Assembly (NCBI GenBank): GCA_900767585.1
Contig: CAAFZP010000003.1
Coordinates: 1 to 35,379, forward strand
Origin: Lachnospiraceae bacterium
GTDB taxonomy: Bacteria; Bacillota; Clostridia; Lachnospirales; Lachnospiraceae
Direction: 5' to 3'
DNA length: 35,379 nt
In this document: positions 6,739 through 15,477 of the stretch, piece by piece
Numbering within the stretch: the first letter of the stretch is position 1
How the letters are laid out: each line of letters opens with the position of its first letter
Made by a program: the position numbers and the translations under genes
The notes under the pieces: generated by a model
The model's database searches: none
What the model was told of the DNA's origin: nothing
Seen by the model: only the letters and a program-made list of their open reading frames with translations

Positions 6739-8679
6739 TTACTCCTCTTCAGAAGCCTCCTGGTCATCAAGCAATGCACGCATGCTCAGACTGATCTTCT
6801 TCTCATCAGCTTTGAAATCAACAACCTTTGCTGTAATCTCCTGACCAACTTTCAGAACATCTTCCGGCTTTTCTACACGCTCTCTTGAAATCTGTGATAC
6901 ATGGAGAAGTCCATCTACACCTGGCTCAAGCTCAACGAATGCACCAAAGCTTGCGAAACGTACAACCTTGCCAGTTACTACGCTTCCAACCTTATACTTA
7001 TCAGCAGCTAATACCCATGGATTCTGATCTTCAAACTTCATACTAAGTGCAATCTTCTCACCGTTGATATCCTTGATGAATGTCTTAACAACATCACCAA
7101 CTTTAACAACGCTGCTAGGATCGTTGACTCTGCCCCATGACATCTCTGAGATGTGAAGGAGTCCGTCTGCACCGCCAAGATCGATAAAGGCACCGAACGA
7201 TGTAACATTCTTTACAGTTCCTTCTACAACATCGCCAACCTTGATTGTCTCAAATAACTTCTTAGCAAGCTCTGCCTTCTTTGCAACAAGAAGCTGCTTT
7301 CTGTTACCGATGACTCTGCGCTTCTTCGGATTGAACTCTGTCAAGACAAATTCAACATCCTGATCCTGATACTTTGTAAGATCCTTCTCATAAGTATCCG
7401 ATACAAGACTTGCAGGGATAAATACCTTGCACTCATTTACTACAACATTGAGACCGCCATCAACAACCTGTGTAACCTTTCCTGTGAGGACTTCACCGTT
7501 GTTGTATGCTTCCTCTAACTTATCATAAGACTCATCCGCAGCAACTCTCTTGTATGAGAGGAGAACCTGTCCCTCGCCATCGTTTGTCTTAATCACTTTT
7601 ACCTTGATTGGATCTCCAACCTTAACAACCGTTGTAAGGTCAAGATTTGGAGTACTGGAGTACTCGTTTCTTGTTACGATACCGTCAGCCTTGTACTGGA
7701 TATCTACAATGATTTCCTCTGGCTTAACTGCGATAACCTTTCCTTCAACTACGCTTCCAACCCGAATCTTGTTTCCATTCTCTTCGGACTGCTTCAACAA
7801 TTCTTCAAAACTTAATTCTGACATACTGTCATGAACCTCCTTAATAATATAATTTGGGGTAGATGCCCCAGCTGTAATACCTACCCTCTTAGCGGATTCA
7901 ATAACAGTTAAATCCAAGTCAACGAGTGTCTGAATATAGTAAGTATTTTCGCATTCTCTGCGACAGATCTCATACAGCTTCTGTGTATTCGAACTGCTCT
8001 TACCACCAATCACTATCATGGTATCAACATCAGCTGCAAGTGCTCTTGCTTCTCTCTGTCGTTCCTCGGTAGCATTACATATGGTATTATAAACAATGAC
8101 ATTATATCCTTTATTTCTAAAAAATTCAACTATATCTTGAAATTTTACGTCATTAAATGTCGTTTGGGCGACAATATACACATTTTTATCAAGAAAATCC
8201 AGTTTTTTTTCTGCTTGTTCCACTGAATTTACGATAACCGGGTCCTTGATGCACCAGCCGCGGATGCCACAGACCTCCGGATGATTTTCGTCACCAACGA
8301 TGACCACACAATGTTCCTGTTCTGTTTCCTCCTGTACAATCCGGTGAATTTTTTTTACAAACGGACAAGTGGCATCCACGATCTCAAATCCAAGTTTTTC
8401 AAGTTTCTCGTATACATTTTTTCCGACGCCATGCGAACGGATGACAATCTCTTTTGTATCATCCGCTCTGCCATCTTGCGCAATCATTGTATCGATATCG
8501 TCTTCCGTCAGCACATGTACACCTTTTTGCTCCAGGTCAGCGACCACTTCTTCGTTGTGAATGATCGGTCCGTACGTATATACTTTTTTCCCATTTCCAA
8601 CCTGGTCATAGACGAGATTCACTGCCCGTTTGACGCCAAAGCAGAATCCCGCAGATTTTGCAATCTTAATTTCTCTCAT
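6739..8679 (-). CDS. ispH: IspH - ribosomal protein S1-like fusion
   Basis: The N-terminal half (about 1-285) is 4-hydroxy-3-methylbut-2-enyl diphosphate reductase, the last enzyme of the MEP isoprenoid pathway, making IPP and DMAPP. Iron-sulfur ligands fit Cys13 (GFCFGV), Cys105 (DATCPFV) and Cys201 (CNATEERQ); substrate residues include His42 and the NHPEV motif near 132-136. The C-terminal half holds four S1 RNA-binding domains, at about 305-378, 394-463, 480-548 and 563-635; the last two carry the classic SFGAF and DGLLH patterns. The total is 646 residues and reads without interruption. Such fusions are known in Clostridia, where cmk-ispH-rpsA is a conserved order. It lies 25 bases after cmk. 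The second S1 domain is the most divergent. Confidence 0.96.
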   Translation of the reverse strand: MREIKIAKSAGFCFGVKRAVNLVYDQVGNGKKVYTYGPIIHNEEVVADLEQKGVHVLTEDDIDTMIAQDGRADDTKEIVIRSHGVGKNVYEKLEKLGFEIVDATCPFVKKIHRIVQEETEQEHCVVIVGDENHPEVCGIRGWCIKDPVIVNSVEQAEKKLDFLDKNVYIVAQTTFNDVKFQDIVEFFRNKGYNVIVYNTICNATEERQREARALAADVDTMIVIGGKSSSNTQKLYEICRRECENTYYIQTLVDLDLTVIESAKRVGITAGASTPNYIIKEVHDSMSELSFEELLKQSEENGNKIRVGSVVEGKVIAVKPEEIIVDIQYKADGIVTRNEYSSTPNLDLTTVVKVGDPIKVKVIKTNDGEGQVLLSYKRVAADESYDKLEEAYNNGEVLTGKVTQVVDGGLNVVVNECKVFIPASLVSDTYEKDLTKYQDQDVEFVLTEFNPKKRRVIGNRKQLLVAKKAELAKKLFETIKVGDVVEGTVKNVTSFGAFIDLGGADGLLHISEMSWGRVNDPSSVVKVGDVVKTFIKDINGEKIALSMKFEDQNPWVLAADKYKVGSVVTGKVVRFASFGAFVELEPGVDGLLHVSQISRERVEKPEDVLKVGQEITAKVVDFKADEKKISLSMRALLDDQEASEEE

Positions 8680-8704
8680 ACAAACAAGTCTCCTATTTTT
8701 GCGT

Positions 8705-9358
8705 CTACTGTGGGATTTTTTTTATAATCTCCGTCACAACCTCATCGATTGTCATATCCGAGGAATCCAGATAATACGCATCCTCCGCCTGGGAAAGCGG
8801 TGCAATCGCGCGGTGCATATCCTGATAATCCCTAGCCTCGATATCCCGCTTAATCTCTTCGAGATCCGCCGGCATCTGTTTCTCGACAAGTTCCTGATAC
8901 CGTCTTTTTGCTCTTGTATCTACCGAAGCGGTCAGATAGATCTTAAGTTCGGCATCCGGTAATACAAATGTACCGATGTCTCTGCCATCCATGACGACAT
9001 CCTGTGTGGATGCAAGATTTCTTTGCAAATCCAGGAGTTTATCCCGGACTGCCTGTCTGGCTGCTACCCGTGATGCCATATTTCCGACTGCTTCCTGCCG
9101 AATTTCCTTCGATACATTTTTTCCATTTAGATAGACTTGCTGTTCGCCAGACTCATATCGGATCTCGACCTGAATCGCTGCAAGTGCTTCAAATACAGCA
9201 GCATCATTTTCCACATCGACACCCTCGTTCATGAAATACAGACCGATTGCACGGTACATGGCACCTGTATCGACATAGATATACCCCTTTTCCTTTGCTA
9301 CACGACGTGCGATTGTACTTTTCCCGGCGCCTGCCGGTCCATCGATTGCGATATTCAT
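8705..9358 (-). CDS. cmk: cytidylate kinase
   Basis: Cmk phosphorylates CMP and dCMP to the diphosphates with ATP, in the cytoplasm. The 217-residue protein starts with the P-loop IDGPAGAGKST (residues 5-15). YVDTGAMYRAIG and the MDGRDIGTFVLPDA segment are characteristic of the bacterial enzyme, and a lid region follows with RAKRRYQEL. The ATG at 9358 is preceded by GGAGG at 10 bases. It lies between the BaiN-like flavoprotein gene and the ispH-S1 fusion, in a probable single transcript. Confidence 0.98.
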   Translation of the reverse strand: MNIAIDGPAGAGKSTIARRVAKEKGYIYVDTGAMYRAIGLYFMNEGVDVENDAAVFEALAAIQVEIRYESGEQQVYLNGKNVSKEIRQEAVGNMASRVAARQAVRDKLLDLQRNLASTQDVVMDGRDIGTFVLPDAELKIYLTASVDTRAKRRYQELVEKQMPADLEEIKRDIEARDYQDMHRAIAPLSQAEDAYYLDSSDMTIDEVVTEIIKKIPQ

Positions 9359-9388
9359 AACCTATGTTCCTCCATTTATTTTTAATCT

Positions 9389-10666
9389 TTAATCTTCATC
9401 ATTTTCAAGTTTTAATGCAGCGGCAGTTGACCATGCAATCTGCAGATTAAATCCACCTGTCAGTGCATCCACATCGAGCACTTCTCCGATAAAGTAAAGT
9501 CCCGGAATCCGCTTTGCCTCCATCGTCTTCGGATTGATTTCCTTCACACTCACACCACCTCTGGTGATGATTGCTTCCTCGTACCCCCGTGTGCCAACCA
9601 CATGCAGGGTAAGCTTCTTCAGGCAGGCGGTGAGCCGCTCGCGTTCTTCCTTCGTCACAGCATTCACCTGCTTGAACGGATCGATCTGTGCAAGTTCTAT
9701 CATAACCGGAATCAGCTTCTTCGGCAGCAGATCATCGAGTGCATTGCGCACCTGTTTGTTCTTCGCTGCATCAAAATCCCGCAGGACCCGTGCATCCAGC
9801 TGTTCCATAGTAAGTGCCGGTTTCAAGTCAATCTCAACCCAGATTGGTTCCCCCTTCGCCTTTCCTGTATATGCCGATGCAGAAAGCACGAGCGGACCGC
9901 TGATGCCAAAATGCGTAAACAGCATTTCGCCCTGTTCTTCGTACAAAAGCTTATCTTTGTTTTTCTTCTTCGTATAGCACGACAATGTAACATTCCGAAG
10001 CGAAAGTCCCATCAACTCCCGGCAGAAGTCCTCCTCAATTTCAAATGGAACCAGCGATGGCAGACATTCCGTTACCTGAAGTCCAAGATCTCTGGCAAAC
10101 TTCAGACCGTCTCCGGTTGAACCGGTTCGCTCATAGGAAAGCCCGCCGGTTGCCACGATCACCGCATCGTAATGCTCCTGCTTTTGCAGTCCCTTCTCGT
10201 CCTTCACGCGAATGCCTGTCACATGCATCTGATCCTGCATCCGGTCATGCGCCGGTTCCGTCAGGATCCCCGTTACCGTATGGTTCAGACGAACTGTTAC
10301 CTTCCGCTTGTTTAACGCCTGCTCGAGTGTTTTTATCACATCCGATGAATGATCCGATGCCGGGAATACCCGGTTTCCGCGTTCAGTCTTTAATTCCAGT
10401 CCATTTTGCTCAAAAAACTGCATCACATCCTGTGCATTACAATTATAAAATGCACTATACAAAAACTTTGGATTTGTCACCACATGTTTCATCAGCTCTT
10501 CCACTTCACAATTGTTTGTCAGATTGCATCTGCCTTTTCCTGTGATGAAAAGTTTTTTGCCAAGTTTTTCATTTTTTTCATATATTGTCACGGAGTGTCC
10601 CGCCTGCGCAAGCATAACTGCTGCATACATACCGGCAGCTCCTCCACCTATGATAGCTGCTCGCAT
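9389..10666 (-). CDS. BaiN/HI0933-family FAD-dependent oxidoreductase
   Basis: The 425-residue protein has the N-terminal FAD-binding Rossmann motif (GGGAAGMYAAV, from residue 7), then ITGKGRCNLTNN, a hallmark of the HI0933/YhiN family. The C-terminal GLYFIGEVLDVDALTGGFN closes the FAD fold. Family members are annotated as NAD(P)/FAD-dependent oxidoreductases or aminoacetone oxidase-like, and BaiN is linked to bile-acid 7-dehydroxylation in some gut clostridia. The true substrate of most copies is unknown, and none is claimed here. Its ATG shares one base with the stop of the potassium-uptake gene ktrA (TAATG), so the two are translationally coupled. Confidence 0.9.
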   Translation of the reverse strand: MRAAIIGGGAAGMYAAVMLAQAGHSVTIYEKNEKLGKKLFITGKGRCNLTNNCEVEELMKHVVTNPKFLYSAFYNCNAQDVMQFFEQNGLELKTERGNRVFPASDHSSDVIKTLEQALNKRKVTVRLNHTVTGILTEPAHDRMQDQMHVTGIRVKDEKGLQKQEHYDAVIVATGGLSYERTGSTGDGLKFARDLGLQVTECLPSLVPFEIEEDFCRELMGLSLRNVTLSCYTKKKNKDKLLYEEQGEMLFTHFGISGPLVLSASAYTGKAKGEPIWVEIDLKPALTMEQLDARVLRDFDAAKNKQVRNALDDLLPKKLIPVMIELAQIDPFKQVNAVTKEERERLTACLKKLTLHVVGTRGYEEAIITRGGVSVKEINPKTMEAKRIPGLYFIGEVLDVDALTGGFNLQIAWSTAAALKLENDED

Positions 10667-11313
10667 TATCTCTCAAACCTCTTCAAATCCGACTTCTTCA
10701 TGATAATCAGCAATGGCTCGTCCGCTTTTAGCGGCGTATCCGGATCCATAGCGATATTGAATTCATCGTTCTGGATCACAGCGACAACATTGATCTTATA
10801 TTCTTTTCTAAGATTCAGCTCCCGCAGATTCTTACCAACCCACTCCGTACGTGGAAGAATCTCCACAAGGCTCGTGCTGTCAGACAGGTCAAAATAATCG
10901 ACAAGATGTTCTGAGATCAGTTTGTGCGACAGACGAATTCCGGATTCTTTCTCCGGAAAAACAACCTGGTCTGCGCCAACCCGCTTCAGGATTTTCTCCA
11001 TCATCTCATCCTTTGCCTTTGCAATCACCTTTGGCACGCCAAGTTCCTTTGCAGACATCACGCACATGATGCTGGAATCTAAGCTGTCAGCCATCGCCAC
11101 AACTACCGCATCCATGTTCGAGATACCTGCCTCTCTTAGTGCATCCATATCACAGACATCCAGACTCATGGCACAAGTCACACTGTCCGCAATCTCATTT
11201 ACAATCTCTGGATTTCCATCGATTACAAGCACATCCGCGCCGTTTTTATACAATTCTGTTGCAATGCTTTTCCCATACCGTCCAAGACCGATAACCGCGA
11301 TCGATTTATTCAT
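10666..11313 (-). CDS. ktrA: Ktr/Trk potassium uptake regulatory protein (RCK domain)
   Basis: This is the cytoplasmic gating subunit of a Ktr-type potassium transporter. The N-terminal RCK_N domain carries the nucleotide-binding GLGRYGKSIATEL motif and an Asp at the end of the second strand (VIDGNPE). The C-terminal RCK_C domain (roughly the last 80 residues) is where family members bind c-di-AMP. The reading frame is open to 11439. However, the preceding stretch encodes the end of ktrB in another frame, and the GGAGG at 11324-11328 is 10 bases from the ATG at 11313 but only 1 base from that at 11322. The 11313 start gives 215 residues, which matches KtrA. It follows ktrB by 14 bases and overlaps the next gene by one base. 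Confidence 0.93.
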   Translation of the reverse strand: MNKSIAVIGLGRYGKSIATELYKNGADVLVIDGNPEIVNEIADSVTCAMSLDVCDMDALREAGISNMDAVVVAMADSLDSSIMCVMSAKELGVPKVIAKAKDEMMEKILKRVGADQVVFPEKESGIRLSHKLISEHLVDYFDLSDSTSLVEILPRTEWVGKNLRELNLRKEYKINVVAVIQNDEFNIAMDPDTPLKADEPLLIIMKKSDLKRFER

Positions 11314-11327
11314 ATATTTCATTCCTC

Positions 11328-12716
11328 CTACCCTACAATAATTTCCGCATCCGCATATTTTACAGAGTTGTGGTTTGTCGCACGCTGTCCGAAGAACATG
11401 AACATCGTGATTGGTCCCACTCTGCCAAGATACATACATAATATGATAATCACTTTTCCAATCACATTCAGCCCCGGAGTCACGTCCCGTGACAACCCGA
11501 CTGTTGCGATTGCACTTGTCACTTCGAAGACACCATCCGACAGGGAAAGTGGATTTGTCGCCAGAAGCAAAACAGAAAACAAAATCAATGTGCCAAAACC
11601 GATAACTGTCACAGCCAGTGACCGACGGACGAAAGATGCCGGGATTGTTTTTTTAAATGCGACCGTCTCTTTGCGTCCCTGTACTACAGCCAAAACTGCA
11701 AACACAAGTGTCGCAGCCGTCATCGTCTTGATACCACCGGCAGTTCCGACCGGCGAACCACCAACAAACATGATTACACAACTCACAAGTACCGTCGGCT
11801 CTGTCAATCCCTTCTGGCTGATTGATGCAAATCCAGCTGTTCGAAGTGTCACAGACTGAAAAAATGCATTGAGCATTTTCTTTCCAAGTGACATATTTCC
11901 GAGCGTGAGCGGATTGTTACATTCAAATAGAAATGTGACAACCATGCCGGATAAAATCAATGCAAATGTCATCATCAATATGATTTTTGTATGTGTATTG
12001 AATCGACGCCAGATATGACGGGCCGGTATCTTTTTTGCACGCACGTTTGAAAGCACATCTACCACATCCCACCAGACAACGAATCCAAGTCCACCACAGA
12101 TGATCAGAAACGACGACGTGAGCAGTACAAGCGGGGAATCCGCATACGTCATCAGACTGTCCGGTCCAATGATATCGATTCCTGCATTGCAAAACGCTGA
12201 AATCGCATTGAATACAGAATACCAGATTCCATGCGCCACACCAAACTGTGGGATAAACGCAAACATATATAAGACCGCGCCTAACATCTCCACAATCACA
12301 GTTCCTTTGATCACTCGTTTTATAAATACAACCATGCCCTGCATCGTACTTAATCCAAAAGCATCCTGAATCATCATACGATTGCGCAAGGAGAATTTTC
12401 GATTCATTAAAAGCATAACAAATGACGTCAATGCCACAATTCCAAGTCCCCCGAGCTGTATCAGCGCGAGAATTACAATCTTACCAAATAATGTCCAATA
12501 CGAAAAGGTCGGAACAACTACAAGCCCCGTCACGCAGACGGAGGTTGTCGCAGTAAATAACGCCGTCAGGAAATCGGATTTTCCCGACACCGTCGCAACC
12601 GGAAGCGTCAGCAAAGCCGCGCCGGTCAGAATCGCAAGCAGAAAGCCAAGCAATATCTTTGATGTCGTCCGCATCTGCCGCCTTAATTTCTTTTCATTTT
12701 TCTCCGCTACATCCAT
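11328..12716 (-). CDS. ktrB: Ktr/Trk-type potassium transporter membrane subunit
   Basis: This is the ion-conducting subunit of a sodium- or proton-coupled potassium uptake system of the TrkH/KtrB family, with eight core membrane helices and four pore loops. The filter segments are visible: TSVCVTGL, NAISAFCNAGID, VTLRTAGFAS and SAIATVGLSRD, each with the key glycine. Two starts are possible. The GTG at 12728 lacks a site, while the ATG at 12716 is preceded by GGAG at 6 bases and is preferred, giving 462 residues. The partner regulator gene follows. A long symmetrical hairpin lies upstream. Confidence 0.93.
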   Translation of the reverse strand: MDVAEKNEKKLRRQMRTTSKILLGFLLAILTGAALLTLPVATVSGKSDFLTALFTATTSVCVTGLVVVPTFSYWTLFGKIVILALIQLGGLGIVALTSFVMLLMNRKFSLRNRMMIQDAFGLSTMQGMVVFIKRVIKGTVIVEMLGAVLYMFAFIPQFGVAHGIWYSVFNAISAFCNAGIDIIGPDSLMTYADSPLVLLTSSFLIICGGLGFVVWWDVVDVLSNVRAKKIPARHIWRRFNTHTKIILMMTFALILSGMVVTFLFECNNPLTLGNMSLGKKMLNAFFQSVTLRTAGFASISQKGLTEPTVLVSCVIMFVGGSPVGTAGGIKTMTAATLVFAVLAVVQGRKETVAFKKTIPASFVRRSLAVTVIGFGTLILFSVLLLATNPLSLSDGVFEVTSAIATVGLSRDVTPGLNVIGKVIIILCMYLGRVGPITMFMFFGQRATNHNSVKYADAEIIVG

Positions 12717-12744
12717 TTTTTTCTCCACACTTATATCTTTTATT

Positions 12745-12788
12745 GCAGGTAATTGCGAAACACGTAATTGTATATCGCAATTACCTGC
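12745..12788. promoter_or_regulatory. 14-bp perfect inverted repeat upstream of ktrB
   Basis: 12745-12758 pairs perfectly with 12775-12788 over 14 bases around a 16-base loop. The 7-mer GTAATTG occurs three times: at 12749-12755 and 12764-12770 on the plus strand, and inverted at 12778-12784. Neither side has a T tract, so it does not look like a terminator. It lies about 30 bases upstream of the ktrB start and about 20 bases downstream of the previous operon's terminator. An operator or a leader RNA structure are both possible. Confidence 0.5.
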
Positions 12789-12806
12789 TCTATATTATGA
12801 AAGAAT

Positions 12807-12832
12807 AAGGCGGAGAAAAAGCTCTCCGCCTT
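12807..12832 (-). terminator. rho-independent terminator of the decarboxylase operon
   Basis: A 10-bp stem (12807-12816 with 12823-12832) has a 6-base loop. It is GC-rich in the centre and followed on the minus strand by TTATTCTTTC. It begins about 24 bases after the stop codon of the last gene of the operon. Confidence 0.85.
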
Positions 12833-12855
12833 TTGATATCTTTTATCCTGGCTTA

Positions 12856-14274
12856 TTACACCGGATATGTCTTATTCTCTGTATTTGCTGCTGTTACATC
12901 CACACCTGTCTGCTGAGCCTCTCTGTATTTGAAGAACTCAGTTGCAACCTGTGGGAACAATGCATAAGAAAGAACATCCTCATCCTGCTGCTTGTACTGT
13001 GCCATTTCCTTCTCAAACTTCTCAAGCGATGGTTTTAAGTCATCTGCCGGACGATATGTGATAGGCTCCTTCATTCCAAGGCTGTCAAGCGCCTTCTTCT
13101 GGATTTCTTTGTTTACAGGGACAGTTGTTCTACCGTACTTACCAACGAGCATATCCTTTGCCTCTTTTGTAAGAGTCTTGTAACGCTCACCTAAAACAAC
13201 ATTCAATACAGCCTGTGTACCAACGATCTGTGAAGATGGTGTAACAAGTGGAATCTCACCAAAGTCCTTACGAACACGAGGAATCTCTTCCAAAACCTCA
13301 TCGTACTTATCTTCTGCATGCATCTCCTTCAACTGAGATACCATGTTGGAAAGCATACCACCCGGTACCTGGTAAAGCAGAGTCTTGATATTTACGCCCA
13401 TTACCTTTGGACTGAGCAGTCCGGACTCCAGCCACTGCTCACGGAGTGGACGGAAGTAATCAGCGATCTCAGCAAGAAGGTTCTGGTCGAATCCAGGATC
13501 GAACTCCGTACCCTCGAACGCCTTTGCCATAACCTCTGTTGCAGGCTGTGATGTACCCATAGCCAATGGTGACATTGCTGTATCAATGATGTCACAACCG
13601 GCTTCGACTGCCTTCATGTATGTCATGGAAGCAACACCGGATGTGTAATGTGTATGAAGCTGAATCGGAAGCTTTGTACCTTCCTTCAAAGCCTTTACAA
13701 GCTTTGTAGCCTCGTTTGGTACAAGAAGTCCGGCCATATCCTTGATACAGATAGAATCTGCACCCATCTCTTCGATATTTCTTGCCATGTTCTTCCAGTA
13801 ATCCATTGTATAAGCATCGCCAAGTGTGTAAGAAAGTGCAACCTGTGCATGTCCCTTTTCCTTGTTGGCTGCCTTTACAGCTGTCTCAAGGTTACGGATA
13901 TCATTCAGACAGTCAAAGATACGAATGATATCAATACCGTTTGCGATACTCTTCTGTACGAAATACTCTACAACATCATCCGAATATGGGCTGTATCCGA
14001 GGATATTCTGTCCACGGAACAACATCTGAAGCTTTGTGTTCTTGAATCCGTCACGGAGCTTACGAAGTCTGTCCCATGGATCCTCTTTCAGGAAACGGAG
14101 ACAAGCGTCGAATGTAGCACCACCCCAGCACTCTACGGAATGGTAACCAACTTTATCCATTTTATCAATAATTGGCAACATCTGCTCTGTTGTCATACGA
14201 GTTGCAATCAAAGACTGGTGTGCATCTCTCAGCACAGTTTCGGTAATCTTTACCGGTTTCTTTTCTTCTGCCAT
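12856..14274 (-). CDS. oadA: oxaloacetate decarboxylase alpha / pyruvate carboxyltransferase subunit (no biotin domain)
   Basis: This 472-residue protein carries the HMGL-like TIM barrel (about 10-285) and the PYC/OADA conserved C-terminal domain. It moves carboxyl groups between oxaloacetate and a biotin carrier. Metal and catalytic residues fit: Asp17 (LRDAHQSL), Lys178, normally carbamylated (CIKDMAG), and His207/His209 (LHTHYTSG). The C-terminal biotinyl domain of full-length OadA is absent; a separate carrier is encoded upstream, as in the 5S subunit of transcarboxylase. It is the last gene of a five-gene operon, just before a terminator. Its AGGAGG site is strong. Confidence 0.95.
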   Translation of the reverse strand: MAEEKKPVKITETVLRDAHQSLIATRMTTEQMLPIIDKMDKVGYHSVECWGGATFDACLRFLKEDPWDRLRKLRDGFKNTKLQMLFRGQNILGYSPYSDDVVEYFVQKSIANGIDIIRIFDCLNDIRNLETAVKAANKEKGHAQVALSYTLGDAYTMDYWKNMARNIEEMGADSICIKDMAGLLVPNEATKLVKALKEGTKLPIQLHTHYTSGVASMTYMKAVEAGCDIIDTAMSPLAMGTSQPATEVMAKAFEGTEFDPGFDQNLLAEIADYFRPLREQWLESGLLSPKVMGVNIKTLLYQVPGGMLSNMVSQLKEMHAEDKYDEVLEEIPRVRKDFGEIPLVTPSSQIVGTQAVLNVVLGERYKTLTKEAKDMLVGKYGRTTVPVNKEIQKKALDSLGMKEPITYRPADDLKPSLEKFEKEMAQYKQQDEDVLSYALFPQVATEFFKYREAQQTGVDVTAANTENKTYPV

Positions 14275-14300
14275 TAGTCTGACCTCCTAAATTCTCTATA

Positions 14301-15428
14301 CTATACACCAAAGATTGCGAGGAACGTTCCGGCTGCAACCGCAGTACCGATAACTCCTGCAACGTTTGGTCCCATGGCGTTCATCAAAAGGAAGTTTGTA
14401 GGATCTGCCTCTGCACCAACCTTCTGTGATACACGCGCTGCCATAGGAACGGCGGATACACCCGCAGAACCGATCAGCGGATTTACCTTACCGTGCGTTA
14501 CCTTGCACATGATCTTACCGAACAATACTCCTGCCGCTGTACCAAACGCAAATGCGATCAAACCAAGGGCTACGATCTTAAGTGTACTTACCTTTAGGAA
14601 GGCTTCTGCACTTGTGGATGCACCTACGGACGTACCAAGCAGGATAACAACGATGTACATCATTGCGTTACTTGCTGTCTCTGTTAACTGCTTAACAACA
14701 CCGCACTCACGGAACAGGTTACCAAGCATCAGCATACCAACCAGCGGAGCTGTTGTAGGAAGGATCAATACAACAACCAATGTAACGATGATCGGGAACA
14801 GGATTTTCTCCATCTTGGATACCGGACGGAGCTGTGCCATCTTGATTTTTCTCTCTTTTTCTGTTGTAAGGAGCTTCATGATCGGCGGCTGGATAACCGG
14901 TACCAGTGACATATAAGAATATGCGGCAACGGCAATCGGTCCCATCAGAGTTCCACCCATTCCGAGCTTACCGGCAAGGAAGATGGATGTAGGACCATCG
15001 GCACCACCGATGATAGAGATTGCGGCTGCTTCCTTTCCGTTGAATCCCATCAGGAATGCAAGGAAGTATGCAGCATAAATACCAAACTGCGCGGCTGCAC
15101 CAAGCAGGAAGCTCTTCGGGTTCGCAATCAGCGGACCGAAGTCTGTCATGGCACCAACACCCATGAAGATGAGGGAAGGCAAAATACTCCACTCATCCAA
15201 CAAATAGAAATAATGTAACAATCCACCATCAGCAATGATATCCGGGAACATGTTAACCAGGAACATACCGAAGGAGATTGGAACCAAAAGCAACGGCTCG
15301 AAGCCTTTCACGATTGCAAGATACATGAATACACATGCAATGAGAATCATTACATAATGCTTCCATGTCAGGGTTGCAAATCCTGTCTGGAGAGCCAGAT
15401 TTTTAAATACATCTGCAAAACTACTCAC
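14301..15428 (-). CDS. oadB: sodium-pumping decarboxylase beta subunit (OadB/GcdB/MmdB)
   Basis: The beta subunit decarboxylates carboxybiotin at the membrane and exports sodium ions. The 375-residue protein has about 9-11 membrane segments. Family signatures are visible: GVGAMTDFGPLIANP (residues 90-104), IGGADGPTSIFLAGKLG with the sodium-site Asp144, and the C-terminal PLIGSAGVSAVPMAARVSQ followed by MNAMGPNVAGVIGTAVAAG. Length matches the GcdB/MmdB group more than the longer proteobacterial OadB. The start is a GTG at 15428, with GGAGG 9 bases upstream and no nearby ATG. It lies between the biotin carrier and OadA genes. Confidence 0.96.
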   Translation of the reverse strand: MSSFADVFKNLALQTGFATLTWKHYVMILIACVFMYLAIVKGFEPLLLVPISFGMFLVNMFPDIIADGGLLHYFYLLDEWSILPSLIFMGVGAMTDFGPLIANPKSFLLGAAAQFGIYAAYFLAFLMGFNGKEAAAISIIGGADGPTSIFLAGKLGMGGTLMGPIAVAAYSYMSLVPVIQPPIMKLLTTEKERKIKMAQLRPVSKMEKILFPIIVTLVVVLILPTTAPLVGMLMLGNLFRECGVVKQLTETASNAMMYIVVILLGTSVGASTSAEAFLKVSTLKIVALGLIAFAFGTAAGVLFGKIMCKVTHGKVNPLIGSAGVSAVPMAARVSQKVGAEADPTNFLLMNAMGPNVAGVIGTAVAAGTFLAIFGV

Positions 15429-15477
15429 TTATGTTTACCTCCTGTTATTGTAGGAACCAGTTACTTAAAAACTCTGA

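Noticed and set aside
11314..11439. Cys-rich N-terminal extension of KtrA
   Set aside because: It reads the end of ktrB in another frame; the start at 11313 has better ribosome-site spacing and gives the family length.
12717..12800. ydaO-type c-di-AMP riboswitch before ktrB
   Set aside because: The leader is under 100 bases and contains a single simple inverted repeat, unlike the large multi-helix ydaO fold.
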